Made by a program: the position numbers and the translations under genes. A DNA stretch of 64,000 bases from Echinarachnius parma (Eukaryota; Echinodermata; Echinoidea; Clypeasteroida; Echinarachniidae): assembly GCA_037951105.1 (NCBI GenBank), contig JBAMJV010009374.1, forward strand, positions 44,105 to 108,104, read 5' to 3'. Shown here piece by piece: positions 1 through 10,900 of this stretch. The notes below the pieces were generated by a model. That model had not been told where the DNA came from. It made no database searches and saw only the letters and a program-made list of their open reading frames with translations. Each line of letters begins with the position of its first letter. The first letter of the stretch is position 1.

Positions 1-18
1 CCTCACCAAGCACCGTCT

Positions 19-59
<41 letters not shown>

Positions 60-1548
60 CGCCAAACTATTCCACTGTTGAACAGCGCGAAGTTACGATT
101 CGGTTACGATTCGATTACCCCGTACGTAACGGTTATAGTACGGCCCATTGTCTTCCTTATAAAAGGGAGGGCAGCCATGAGGTTCTTTTGTCCAGCGAAT
201 TGTATGGCAGGCCGTGAGGAGAGAATGCTTTTGCTCAGCGGATCGCTGGAGACGAAAAAGTAGCAAATTTTGGAAACGACATTGCCTCAGAAAAATGGCC
301 CTAGCATCCAAACGCCTTACCCAAAATCCATTTTCATGGTATCATTTTGTTGGAAAAAGAATGTTCTATCCATTGAAATAAAAAATAATGACATTTGGTC
401 GATGGTGTCGAAGAAATTAACGATCGTAAGTGTTGCAACCTTTCTGGGACACTCTGTATATACCAGGATCTACAGACCTCAGTCACGTGGTCTCTAAAGT
501 GGGTCAAGCAATGTCAAGCAGTGTCGTGGAGACGTCTCCGCAACATCTCCTCTCAGTCGGACAACATTAGTCTCCGCGACGTCGCCGCAACTGATGGAGA
601 TGTCTTCGTCGCGGATATGTCTTCGAGACCTGCTGGAGGCTGGAAAAAGTCTCCAAAAAAAATCAAACATGTTTGATTTCCCCGCGACTCCCCGGAGACC
701 CGGCTAGTCTTCAGGAGACGTCGCGGAGACGTCTCCGCAGCGGACACTCGAGTCACCAACAGGTCGCCAACTAGTCTCCAGGCCAGTGAACCTAACTCAA
801 GGGACCCGTGTCGTGGGCTTAGTCACGCGATGCTTGAAAAATGGGCGACAACAGTCGGGGGACGGGGGATGGGGGGACATGACACCCCCCCCCCCCCCTA
901 CATTTGAAAGCGGAGGTGATTGCCCCTCTTACTTTGTTTATGCATGCATTATGTATGTTGGATTCCCCAGCCTGAACTACAAATCTTATAACATTTCTGT
1001 CTCAGGTATGCACCAAATCGCACAATTTAAAGCCCAAAATATGCAACAGCTCCCTACAGTGGTAGGGAGAAACCCCTCCCACACCCTCCCTCGCAATGCC
1101 CCCACTTTAGAGGAGCTTTTGCCCTCCTTCTTGAAAATGTACCTTCAACATCAAGCGCATCATTTACAGATTAACCTAACCAGACAGATCTGAATTCAAA
1201 TGAACGCCAGAAACAACAGTTCCATCAGGAGATACACATGGGTTCAACAGCGTGTGTGTTAGTGTGTCCACGGGCGTAGATCAAGGAGGATGGGGAATAT
1301 ATCCCCCATTTTTTTGGAGCGGGGGTGGCCTATACAAGTACCAACATCCCCCACTTTTTTGTAGCTAAATCTTTGAACAAATCTAATAAAATGCATAATA
1401 ACAATACTAATGATGATAATTACAATGATAACCATACTTTTTAAGTTATATTTTAAACACCAATTTAAAAAATGTATCCACGTGGCAGGGGTTAAGCCTC
1501 CTCCCCCAAATAAGTCTAGACAAGCACGAACGATGTGAGCGTATTTGA

Positions 1549-1607
<59 letters not shown>

Positions 1608-2050
1608 TGTGTGGTTGTATGTAGGTTCGATTGTGTATGTATACTATGGCGATCTATTCATGAGGGAGATGATTTAAGTTATGATTCCAGATTGCAGTGA
1701 AAAACTGCAAAAGCTCCCTACCTTGGGAGGGGGGACACCACCCTCCGACACCCCCCCCCCCCCCCCCCTCGAGCGCTACGCTCCCTCGCAGTTGTGCCCC
1801 CCCCCCCCAAAAAAAAAAAAAAAATCCTTTGATCCTTGCTTCACCACTGTATTTGAACATTACTCAACATTTTGTGGATAAGATGACGTGTTTCTACGGA
1901 AGTATGCAAACCGTAATTACGCGATGCATCGTTGCAAGCATGGAATAGCTATGCTGTGTTCGATTTATGAAGAACGTAGAAGGGGGAGAAGGAGGAGAAG
2001 GAGAAAAGGGAGGAGGAGGCACACGTATGCACAACACTATTGTACACGTA
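1..2050. other. Transposon-derived and low-complexity left end, no gene seen
   Basis: Contains poly(C) at 19-58, the inverted-repeat element described separately, poly(G)/(C)-bearing repeats near 855-1130, 1280-1360 and 1720-1830, and a (TG)n microsatellite at 1551-1612. Apparent frames are poly-Pro/Gly shadows of the homopolymers. I looked here for the next synthetase exons of the fusion gene (after 4813) and found none. Confidence 0.6.
480..790. repeat. GGAGACGTCTCC-rich inverted-repeat element
   Basis: The palindrome GGAGACGTCTCCGC and partial copies (GGAGACTAG, CTCCGCGACGTC, GACGTCGCGGAGAC) occur on both sides of a centre at about 666-672 (AAACATGTTT). It looks like a MITE ending near GTCTCCAGGCC at 782. 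No gene. Confidence 0.5.
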
Positions 2051-2180
2051 TACAGAGCGTATAAAAAAAGGTACTCCAAGTTCAAAGGTTAATTATTTCA
2101 ATATAATATATTTTCATACCATAAAAGTGATATAAATATAATGAGTAACTATTTAGCTTTCATTTGATACCTTTTCTGAA

Positions 2181-2504
2181 TCAGCAGTGCAACGCGTTGC
2201 TGAGATCTTTGTTGTTAAAGAGGACAGGTCCGAAACCCACTTTTTGCAAGTTTTGACCAACGAATACATTCCTGAAATCAATGGTGCTACACTTAAATGT
2301 TGCATGATTTAAGTCGATGTTTGTCTTGTGTGTCCAAAACATCCATTTCGTGTCGAATGTGGCCCACACATCATCCAGGTCATGAGGAAGAGATGAAAAC
2401 ACCTTGTTCGTAAATTGTTCCAACAGAAATAAATCACAAGGTGTTAAAACAGGGGACATTGGTGGTCCCACTCCATAATTAGGCGCAATAATTACCCTTT
2501 CCAT
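2181..2504 (-). pseudogene. C-terminal remnant of a mariner-type transposase
   Basis: A 107-codon frame contains PPMSPVLTPCDLFLLEQF, matching the 'SPDLTPCDFFLW' block with the third catalytic acid of mariner-type transposases, then KVFSSLPHDLDDV. The upstream catalytic part is missing. Further minus-strand words (for instance near 2600, VRGVFRQIW) suggest more degraded transposase upstream. Confidence 0.5.
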
Positions 2505-2872
2505 GCATGTCCCCCAAAGACTTCCCGTAGTCTATCTCTGAGAGCGAAAAGACGATGGACAGATGCACTGTCTTGGACCCACCAGATCTGTCTAAATACT
2601 CCACGCACCTGTCGCTCAATTTGCATATTCATGTATCATCTGAAGGTACATGCTCCCAATTATTATCAAAGAAAAATTGTCCGATCTCTTGACCACTACC
2701 ACAAATTCCCATCCAACTGTCAATTTTTGACACCGATATTATCATCAAAATTTCATTTTCATTCAATGTACTCAGTAATGCATGATAGGTAAATGTATTC
2801 AATTAAACGATTCATTCATTCACAAAAGCAAGAAAACATGTTAAAAGCGATTTATTCACATGGCACCATTAA

Positions 2873-3640
2873 CCCTAAAAAGGCCGGGCTATTTGAGGTC
2901 TTCAGCAGGCCGGGGGGGCCATTATGGCCCCCCCCCCCTAAGATCTCGGCCGCAGAGCGGCCGCTCGCCGTGAAAAATTGCACGCATGATAAGTGAAGTG
3001 TATAGAATACAATGGTAATTTTAATTTGTTGAAAAATTCATTAATTTGCATATTTATGGTAATTTATGCAAATAAGGTTATACAATTCAGATTTTTTCCC
3101 ATAAATCATTATATTCTTCATAATTAAACTCTGGTTTTCACTACATATATTCTTTAGAGCATTTGGAATAATAATACGACAACAAAATTTGGAAGAGCCA
3201 GGTTCTTCTTTATGTTTTCTATTTTTTTTTATAATTTCTTATGTATTTCTTTGATTTATTTAACTTATTTTATTTATTTATTTATTGATTTTTTCTAACT
3301 ATAATTCAACTATTTTGAACCCCAAAACAAACATATAAAATGTAAACAAGACCAAATAACCGATGATATACCTCCTTTAACGAAAACTGATATTTCCATA
3401 TGTTTTGTACACAAATCACGAAATTGAGCAATTTTCGGGCTGACATGCATAGACAAAAGGTCACGTGACTTCGTAACGGTAGGTCCGATTTTCAATATGC
3501 GCAAGACCCAAAAGAAAAAAGTCACCAAGCAGCGGCGCGTCATCTTACCGCGTTTTGAAGCAATATAGAAAATCGCGGAGGGGGGGGCATTATTGCCCCC
3601 CCCCCCCAATGCCCCCCCCCCCCCCCCGGCCTTTTTAGGG
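2873..3640. mobile_element. piggyBac-type MITE, 768 bp, TTAA target
   Basis: TTAA at 2869-2872 and 3641-3644 flanks inverted ends CCCTAAAAAGGCCGGG and CCCGGCCTTTTTAGGG. CCCTA-type ends with a TTAA duplication are characteristic of piggyBac. The body is AT-rich without a transposase and has poly(C)/(G) runs near both ends. It interrupts the mariner-like element and is therefore younger. Confidence 0.75.
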
Positions 3641-3875
3641 TTAATTTCGAGAAATCGAATGATTAGCCAAAACTTGCAAAAAAGTGGGTTTTGCACCGGT
3701 CACCTTCAACAATGAATAACTCAGCAATGCGTGGCACTGCTGATTAAGGAAAGGTATCAAATGAAAGCTAAATAGTGACCCTTTACATCTAATTAATTTT
3801 TAAGGTATGACAATATAATCATCTTGAAATAATTGACCTTTGAACATCCAGTACCTTTTTTTTATACACTCCGTA

Positions 3876-4692
3876 TAATCGTCGCTGGGCAATAAAAAGG
3901 GCAAAATGGCCGATAGTATCGTCAAATATCGATTTCGTTTTTATTTTATTTTCAGATAGAGTTCTTTAAAACCTATCCAATGATATGTTTAGAATTCCCA
4001 TATGTGCCCCACTTTTTGAGAAAATTAAAAATAACAAAAGGACAAAATGACAAAATTGCACGTATTTTGGCAACAAAAGGGACAAAATTGTTTTCACGAA
4101 CTGCCGAGAGGTCTTTTTTGGCTAAAAATCAATGTATAACGAATTAAATGTGTTATTTTACTACTCTTCCGTAAGAATTTAGCATTGATCACAATATCCG
4201 CACATGCGTACGGCCAAAAGTTTAACCAATTTTTATTCAAGTGACTACGAAATAACCCTTGCATGTTTGGCATACACGACTAAACGCGCATATGATATGG
4301 GCAATAAAAAGGACAAAAATGGATTTGCCCTTTTAGCTGCCCATTATTGCGCCAAGTCGCGCGCATTGCCTGTGCATTATCAATGCGCGTAAAAAGGCAA
4401 TTCGCGTTTTGTCCTTTTTCATGCCCAATATCGACGCGATATCGTGCATGTAAAAAGGGCACATTCAGAAATGCGTAAATAACTCCGTTAAAAAAGAACT
4501 GAGCGTAGGCCAAATTAAACGACTTGATCGCTTTATAGCCTACATTATTGTTTCACTAAACAAGATTACTGGATTTGGCATTTTAAAAATATAATTGCCA
4601 AAAATGTAAAAATGTTGTTTCTTCCAAAAAAGTAAGTATCGTTTTTTGCTGTCGATACCGTCAATTTGTCCTTTTAATTGCCCAGCGATTAT
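3876..4692. mobile_element. MITE with ATAATCG-CTGGGCAAT ends
   Basis: The left end ATAATCGTCGCTGGGCAATA recurs inverted at the right (ATTGCCCAGCGATTAT). The word GGGCAATAAAAAGGACAAAA and its inverse recur internally near 4299 and 4411-4427, making internal hairpins around TATCGACGCGATATCG-type palindromes. No coding potential. It abuts the mariner-like element. Confidence 0.6.
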
Positions 4693-4812
4693 GAGAAAAT
4701 CTGAAATTCCGATGGCAAATCTCCATGCCACGCCACACCCTTTTAAAAAGCCCCATTTAGATAAGTCGGGTTATTAAATCTAATACACATTATTGAAGAC
4801 AGCTTATATTAC

Positions 4813-4962
4813 GTTATCATGGCTTATCATGCAACCCTTGAACTCTCCTGAGAGTGTAGTTGGGTAGGTTATGGAACAGCATTGGTTAGGCGTTTGTTCC
4901 TCCATGATTGTACGCAGGTCACTGTCAAGGACTTCTCTACCTAGATTGATGAGTTCCGGCCA
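4813..4962 (-). CDS. Fusion gene exon I: ACSBG-like segment with degenerate AMP-binding loop
   Basis: This 150-nt, 50-codon exon (acceptor cttttcag, donor gtaata, phase 0-0) reads WPELINLGRE, then EEQTPNQCCSI, matching the ACSBG segment around 'M-E-L-G' and 'Q-P-N-Q-C-C'. Immediately after comes the position of the AMP-binding P-loop, normally YTSGTTGxPKGVM. Here it is YPTTLSGEFKGCM: the Ser-Gly-Thr-Thr-Gly core and the Pro are gone while Lys-Gly remain. Splice sites and frame are intact, so this is not general decay. Later exons, with the rest of the adenylation domain, must lie left of this point; none was found in 1-4800, which is filled by transposons. Confidence 0.75.
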
Positions 4963-7900
4963 CTGAAAAGAAATAAATATTAACTTCTCTTACGTCGCAT
5001 AATTATTAATGGATGAAAACATCGATTGTATGATTTTTTATTTTTTGTATGTACTTTATATTATAAACCCCTCACAAAAAGTTCCGCAATTCAATTTTGA
5101 GCGTTCATATCTCTCCTATTACTTTATTACTTCATGAATCTGGTATCACTGGAAAGCTTGTATTCCCCCTCTATATTGATATCACATTTTTAATGAATAT
5201 TTTGTTCATGGAATGTGCATGACACCCAAATATGGGGCAAAGTCAAAAGTGAAATGTTGCAAATACCATTGATATGTCAACAGTGCACCCTCCTTTTTTT
5301 CGGGAGAATAAAGTGTTCTGAATGATGTTAAAGGGATGGTTGAGTTTTGGTAGAGAGGGCGCTAGACTACTTATTTGTTTGTGAGGTTATGAAAAACTGA
5401 GTGTAAAATTTGAAACAGCATAATATTTAAATAATAAAATCATCTTTGTTTGATCAAAATCGGTTCAGAGGCGGCTGAAATATCCATAAATATAACAATT
5501 TGTAATAAGCCTGGGGCCCCAGGTTTATAAGAGAATTATGAACCAGCCGTTAAAAATTCAAAAAAATGCTTCCTCTTTTCAAAAAGTTACAAAATAGGTA
5601 TTTAAATAGTTGTTGGTTATTTCTCTATCTAATCACTATCTCAACAAATCATCACATGCACAATATATTATTAAAAATGGTTGAAACCGATGAGTGTTTC
5701 TTTTAGAGAGCGCCCTCTTACGTTTTAACGGCTCTTTGTGAATGATAACATGATCTTTACTACGTAATTTGTAATTTTGTGTTCCTTTCTAGTTATAACT
5801 ATTAGTTTGTAATGTAATGATGCAGGTTTTGGTTACTAAAATTCAGTTTCACCAAAACTGTACTCTCCTTACCAGAACACAACTATCCCTTTAAGTCGGT
5901 GATGCGTGAATGTCAATGGCGTATCAACGTTTTCTTTGAAGGATGAAATGTTTCTTTGTGATTTTGAGGTGGTGCAATAAAGTTTGTGTATGTTGTCAGG
6001 AAGATGTTATGTGTTGTATTGACTGAATGAGAAATTGTCATTATGTTTGACTCTTACACAGATTATTGCAAGTTTGTTAGTTTTCCAAGTTTACACAAAA
6101 TCCACCACAATTACAGTACAAACATCACTTATTATTCTCCAAACAACAGATTGTATTCATGACCACTTCAAAATTATTCCATGCTCCAGGGTAATGATAA
6201 TACGCCAATGACATTATGCATGATCGCCTAAACATATCAATTATTCTCCAAATGACATGATGAATCAAATTGACAAGATCAATGCATTTTGCAACATTTC
6301 ACTTTTGACTTTTCCTCTTATTCAGTTGTAATGCACATTACATGATAACATATTCATAACAAATACCATACCAATGTAAAGGGGTGAAAGTAAGCTTTCC
6401 AATGATACCAGCTGTATGAACAGTAATAAAGTAATATTTATGAGAAATATAAACGCTCAAACTTGAATTGCGGAACTTTTTGCCAAATTATGTGTGCAAA
6501 TAAAACATAATGATAATTTCTCAATTAATCAATAAAACACAATACATCTTCCTACCAACATACAACAACTGTATTGCACAACCTCAAAATCATAAAGGCA
6601 CATTTCGTCCTCCAAAAAGATGATAAACGCATGACCGACTGAACATCATTCAGAACACTTTATTCTCTCAACAAAAGGAAGGTACACTGTTGACAATATC
6701 AATGTATTTTACAACATTTCACTTTTGCCCCATATTCGGGTTTCATGCACATTCAATGATAAGATATTCATAGCAAGTGCCATTTCAATGTTAAGGGGGA
6801 ATACAAGCTTTCTAATGATCCCACATTCATGAACGGTAATAACGATATAGGAGAGATATGAACGCTCAAACTTGAATTGCGGAACTTTTTGTGAAGGGTT
6901 TATTTTAACTTCGGTAAATATACATGCGCAAAATGGAAAATTTATAGAAAATAGAAATGAATACGTGCCTCAAAAGGAGCGTTTTTCTCAATTTGTTTGT
7001 ATTTTTAAAAAGGAGCCATTTTGGGGGGTTATTTGTATAATTATTAGATTTCAATTGTTATGCTTGAACTAGTAATGTTTGTATAATGTTTGTATAATGT
7101 ATTGATTGATCTAAAATTACATTTCGCCTTAGTTGTTTGGATTACCTGTGACTGCGTATTTTATTTGCTGTATTTACACGTCGACTCGACTTGGACCCAA
7201 TTATTGATGGGAAATTGGAAAATAAACATTGTTTAGCGGTAGTAAGTAGCAGCATTATGAAATCCTACTTGATCAATTTAATTTGTTACCGTTGTTGACT
7301 GATTGTGATAACTGATAGGGTTTCGTGATGGCTAGTCGCGAAGGAAGCGTTGGCAAAATGTCATAAAGAAATAAAAAGCTACATACAAGAGATGGAACCG
7401 TAGAAAAAACAATGCAGCTGTGAATCTTGTATAATGGTTGTCATGAATGATGATTATGTTGTTGAATTGGACGTGTGTCACTTCTGATTTTACTGCACTT
7501 GTCAGAATAAAGCACGCTCTTTGAAATCATTTGAAAACATCTATCGTTACTGTAACATTTGCAATGACACAGCAAAGAGGATGTTGAATGCAACGACTCA
7601 GTCTAACATAATGTTGTATGCAAGATCATGGAGAAAGTTGTTAAAACTGTATCGATCAAGCATCTGGTAGCGGATACCTTACTCATTGTAAATCACCATG
7701 AACCAGGGTTGCAAACTTTGAGCTTGATGTGAGAGCGAGACTTTGCGAGGGATCGAAGCGACCGAACGAGGGAGATGTGGGAGGGGTTGCCCCCCCCCCC
7801 TCCCCCGTTATTTTATTTTATTTCATTTGTTTGTATATGATGACATACATGTATTACTACATTTCGGAAATTCATTGACTTCATGGAACATCAAAGTGGA

Positions 7901-10900
7901 GTACAATACAACTTACTGAATAATTAGGAAATTCTTTCTGTCGTGCGTTGTAAAACACGAAGAACCTTGGGTATTCTCGAGCTCCTCGTCCTCTAGCGAA
8001 TGTCTTGTTTTTATCCGTGTCCTCCATCACAATCACGTCGGGTTTACAGTCATCCACCACTTGCCAAAATTCGGCCTTGGTGAATTCCGTACTGAGCCCC
8101 ACTGCAACACAACTGAATAGTGCACAACTTAAATTAAAATGATAATTTAGCATATCGCCCGACTGAAATGCTCCACAGCGGATAAGAATTGTGCACAGCG
8201 TTGCATTGTACACCCGCACAGGGGTTTCGAATTTGTAAACATTAATCACATAATTTTGTTACAGTTTATTCTACAGATGAGGCGCCGTGCAAATGTCATA
8301 ACAATCGATGGTAAGTATGACGTTATTGCCAGATCAAACATGAAGTTCAAACGGCCATATAATTGAATGTCTTATTTGTCGACTAATACTGATAACATTT
8401 TCAGTAATACCCTTTCTAAATCTTCCGCTTTCATTGAAAACAATGTATATCAAGTACGTAATTACACTTTACAAGTCCAGGGCCCCGTTGCAGAAAGAGA
8501 TACAATCGATTGTAAGTTGCGATTAGTAATCGTAAGTCAGATCACGTGTTCTAGATGCGCAAATCTGATTGGTTGAAACGCGTAAATTTTCTGACTTACG
8601 ATCAATCGTAACTTACAATCGATTGTATCTCTTTCTGCAACGGGGCCCAGGTCATGCTATTACTCTTCTCCTGTAATTTCCCATCTTGAGATGTCTAAAC
8701 CACGCCCCTTGATCCCATGCATCCGAACGTTCGGGAACTTTGCGTCAAGGGGCTGATCGTTTTGGCTACTCATTAGAAAACATATGCCAATCTTGAATAA
8801 GGTAATAGTTAAACACATAACCTTATAGCTTCCACCACTAGACCATTGTTAGCGGGATAAAGTGCAGGCCCCTGCAGTGCATGTATACTATGCAACATAC
8901 GCATTGTAATACATACGATTATAAAACGTGCATTATAACAGATCGTATACCGTTAGACAGTGGATACTTCTGGACACCACGGATGATCCGATCTACAAAC
9001 TGCAAGAAACCAACGTATGTGATGCATATTCTTATGGAATTTAATTCAAATAGGCGGGAATTGCGTATGTATACGTACTTACCCAGCCATAATTGAACCC
9101 ATGTAAGACATGACCCATTCCGGTGAATTACGTCCACAGATCCCGACGGTTGGATGACTCTGCTTGTTGAGCTAGAAAATAAAATTATGTTGAATCAAAT
9201 TGAATTGAATTGAAAATGGTTCATTGAAAAAAAAACAGTACATAGCAGCCTGACGGCTGAATTGAAACAATTTCACACAGATAGTACAACCGCTAGTTTG
9301 TATGCAAGCATCCAATTGATATGAACATACATAATAATAAAATAATAATATAGGATATTTATATTGCGCAATATCCACCTAATATAAGGTGCTCGAAGCG
9401 CGTATTATTATCCCTGGTCATTTAGTACAGTTCAGACCCGCACAATGATATTGTACACATTCTCAACTCCCCGGGGAGCATACTAGCGGGCAACCCTATA
9501 GGTGCACCAAGCTAATTTTCACCGTACCAGGTACCCATTTATACACATGGGTAGAGTGCAGCAACGTGGATTAAATGCCTTGCTGAAGGACAAAGGCAGT
9601 TGGCAGGGTTCGAACTCGGGGTCTCACGATCAGAATGCACGCGCTCACCGATCGTGCCACACCACTCCACTCCACATAAAACATACAATACTACAATTGT
9701 TCAGCAACAACTTATACATTGTACATAAAACATCGATGAAACAATGACATCTTCAAGCAGGATTGAATAGTCCACTATACAAAATAAATGTTAATACATT
9801 GCCTAATTATCTTAAATGGATCCAGTAAGTTTATTGACCTGTGCAAAAAATGATGAGTAATTAATAAAATATGTATTGGTGTAATCTGATCTGTCCGCAA
9901 GGTGATATGTGAACATTTTGCATTAATTGGACGTTTTTTGGCCTAGAAATTATGAAAAACCCAAATGATATTCACTGACTCATTGCGATTACTTTGCACA
10001 CGGCTTAAATTATCCCGTAGATAGTCTAACATATGAACACTTCAATCGTAAATATCGTTTTAACCAAATGGAAATTAATATTTAAAAAAAACGAAACCTG
10101 TAAAGTGTTTTTATTGTTAATGTGATTATAACAAGGTATGAGAGAAACACTACACTGAAAACCTAACCTAGTCAGGCGCTGGCTGGACTAACCTTAAACT
10201 AGTCCGGCTGGTTAGTCCAGCTTGCCTGACTAGGTATACGGCTACATGTCATGCTGTACTAGTTAGCTAGACTAGGTAGAAGCTGATGGACTAATTGTTG
10301 ATTAGTCCAGCTCATTTTACTAACGTAATTTGTGCCGCTGGACTAACTTATAAATTCGATGTGTCGAACGACCGACTAGCTTTGACCAGCCGGACTAGTT
10401 TAAGGTTAGTCCAGCCGGACTAGTTTAAGGTTAGTCCAGCTAGCCGGACTAGTTTAAGGTTAGTCCAGATAGCCGGACTAGCTTAAGGTTAGTCCAGCTA
10501 GCCGGACTAGTTTAAGGTTAGTCCAGCTAGCCGGACTAGTTTAAGGTTAGTCCAGCTAGCCGGACTAGTTTAAGGTTAGTCCAGCTAGCCGGACTAGTTT
10601 AAGGTTAGTCCAGCCAGCGCCATGTCAAAAAGTTGCATACTGGTATATATTTGTGTAGTGTGCTGTATATATACAGTGCAGAGTACATGGTACATTGTAC
10701 TTTGGCCGGCCCCATGCACTATACATGTGTACGACTATGGTACATTCTTCTTAATACTCTCGATGCGTGACGTGCGCTGACAATTAACCCCACGCCACAC
10801 TTCACGAGTTCCATAGAAATACGCATTAACCTAACGCATGCGTATGACCTTTCACGTTGCATGTCGCTCGGAAAAAATTCTTTTCCTCGGAACGTTCTCA

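Larger units (their letters stand above)
2053..3873. mobile_element. Mariner-like element with long inverted ends
   Basis: The terminal sequences CAGAGCGTATAAAAAAAG at left and CTTTTTTTTATACACTCCG inverted at right are flanked by TA. The arms match for about 200 bases (shared GGTATCAAATGAAAGCTAAA). Inside are a transposase remnant on the minus strand and, later inserted, a piggyBac-type MITE. TA duplication is the mark of Tc1/mariner elements. Confidence 0.65.

Noticed and set aside
7911..8105. Use of the inner acceptor ttgcag for exon H
   Set aside because: It would put the exon out of frame with exon G; the acceptor eight bases upstream keeps frame and restores the family motif.
10388..10617. 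CRISPR-like array of 29-bp repeats
   Set aside because: Repeats are head to tail without unique spacers, the context is eukaryotic and they sit inside transposon ends.
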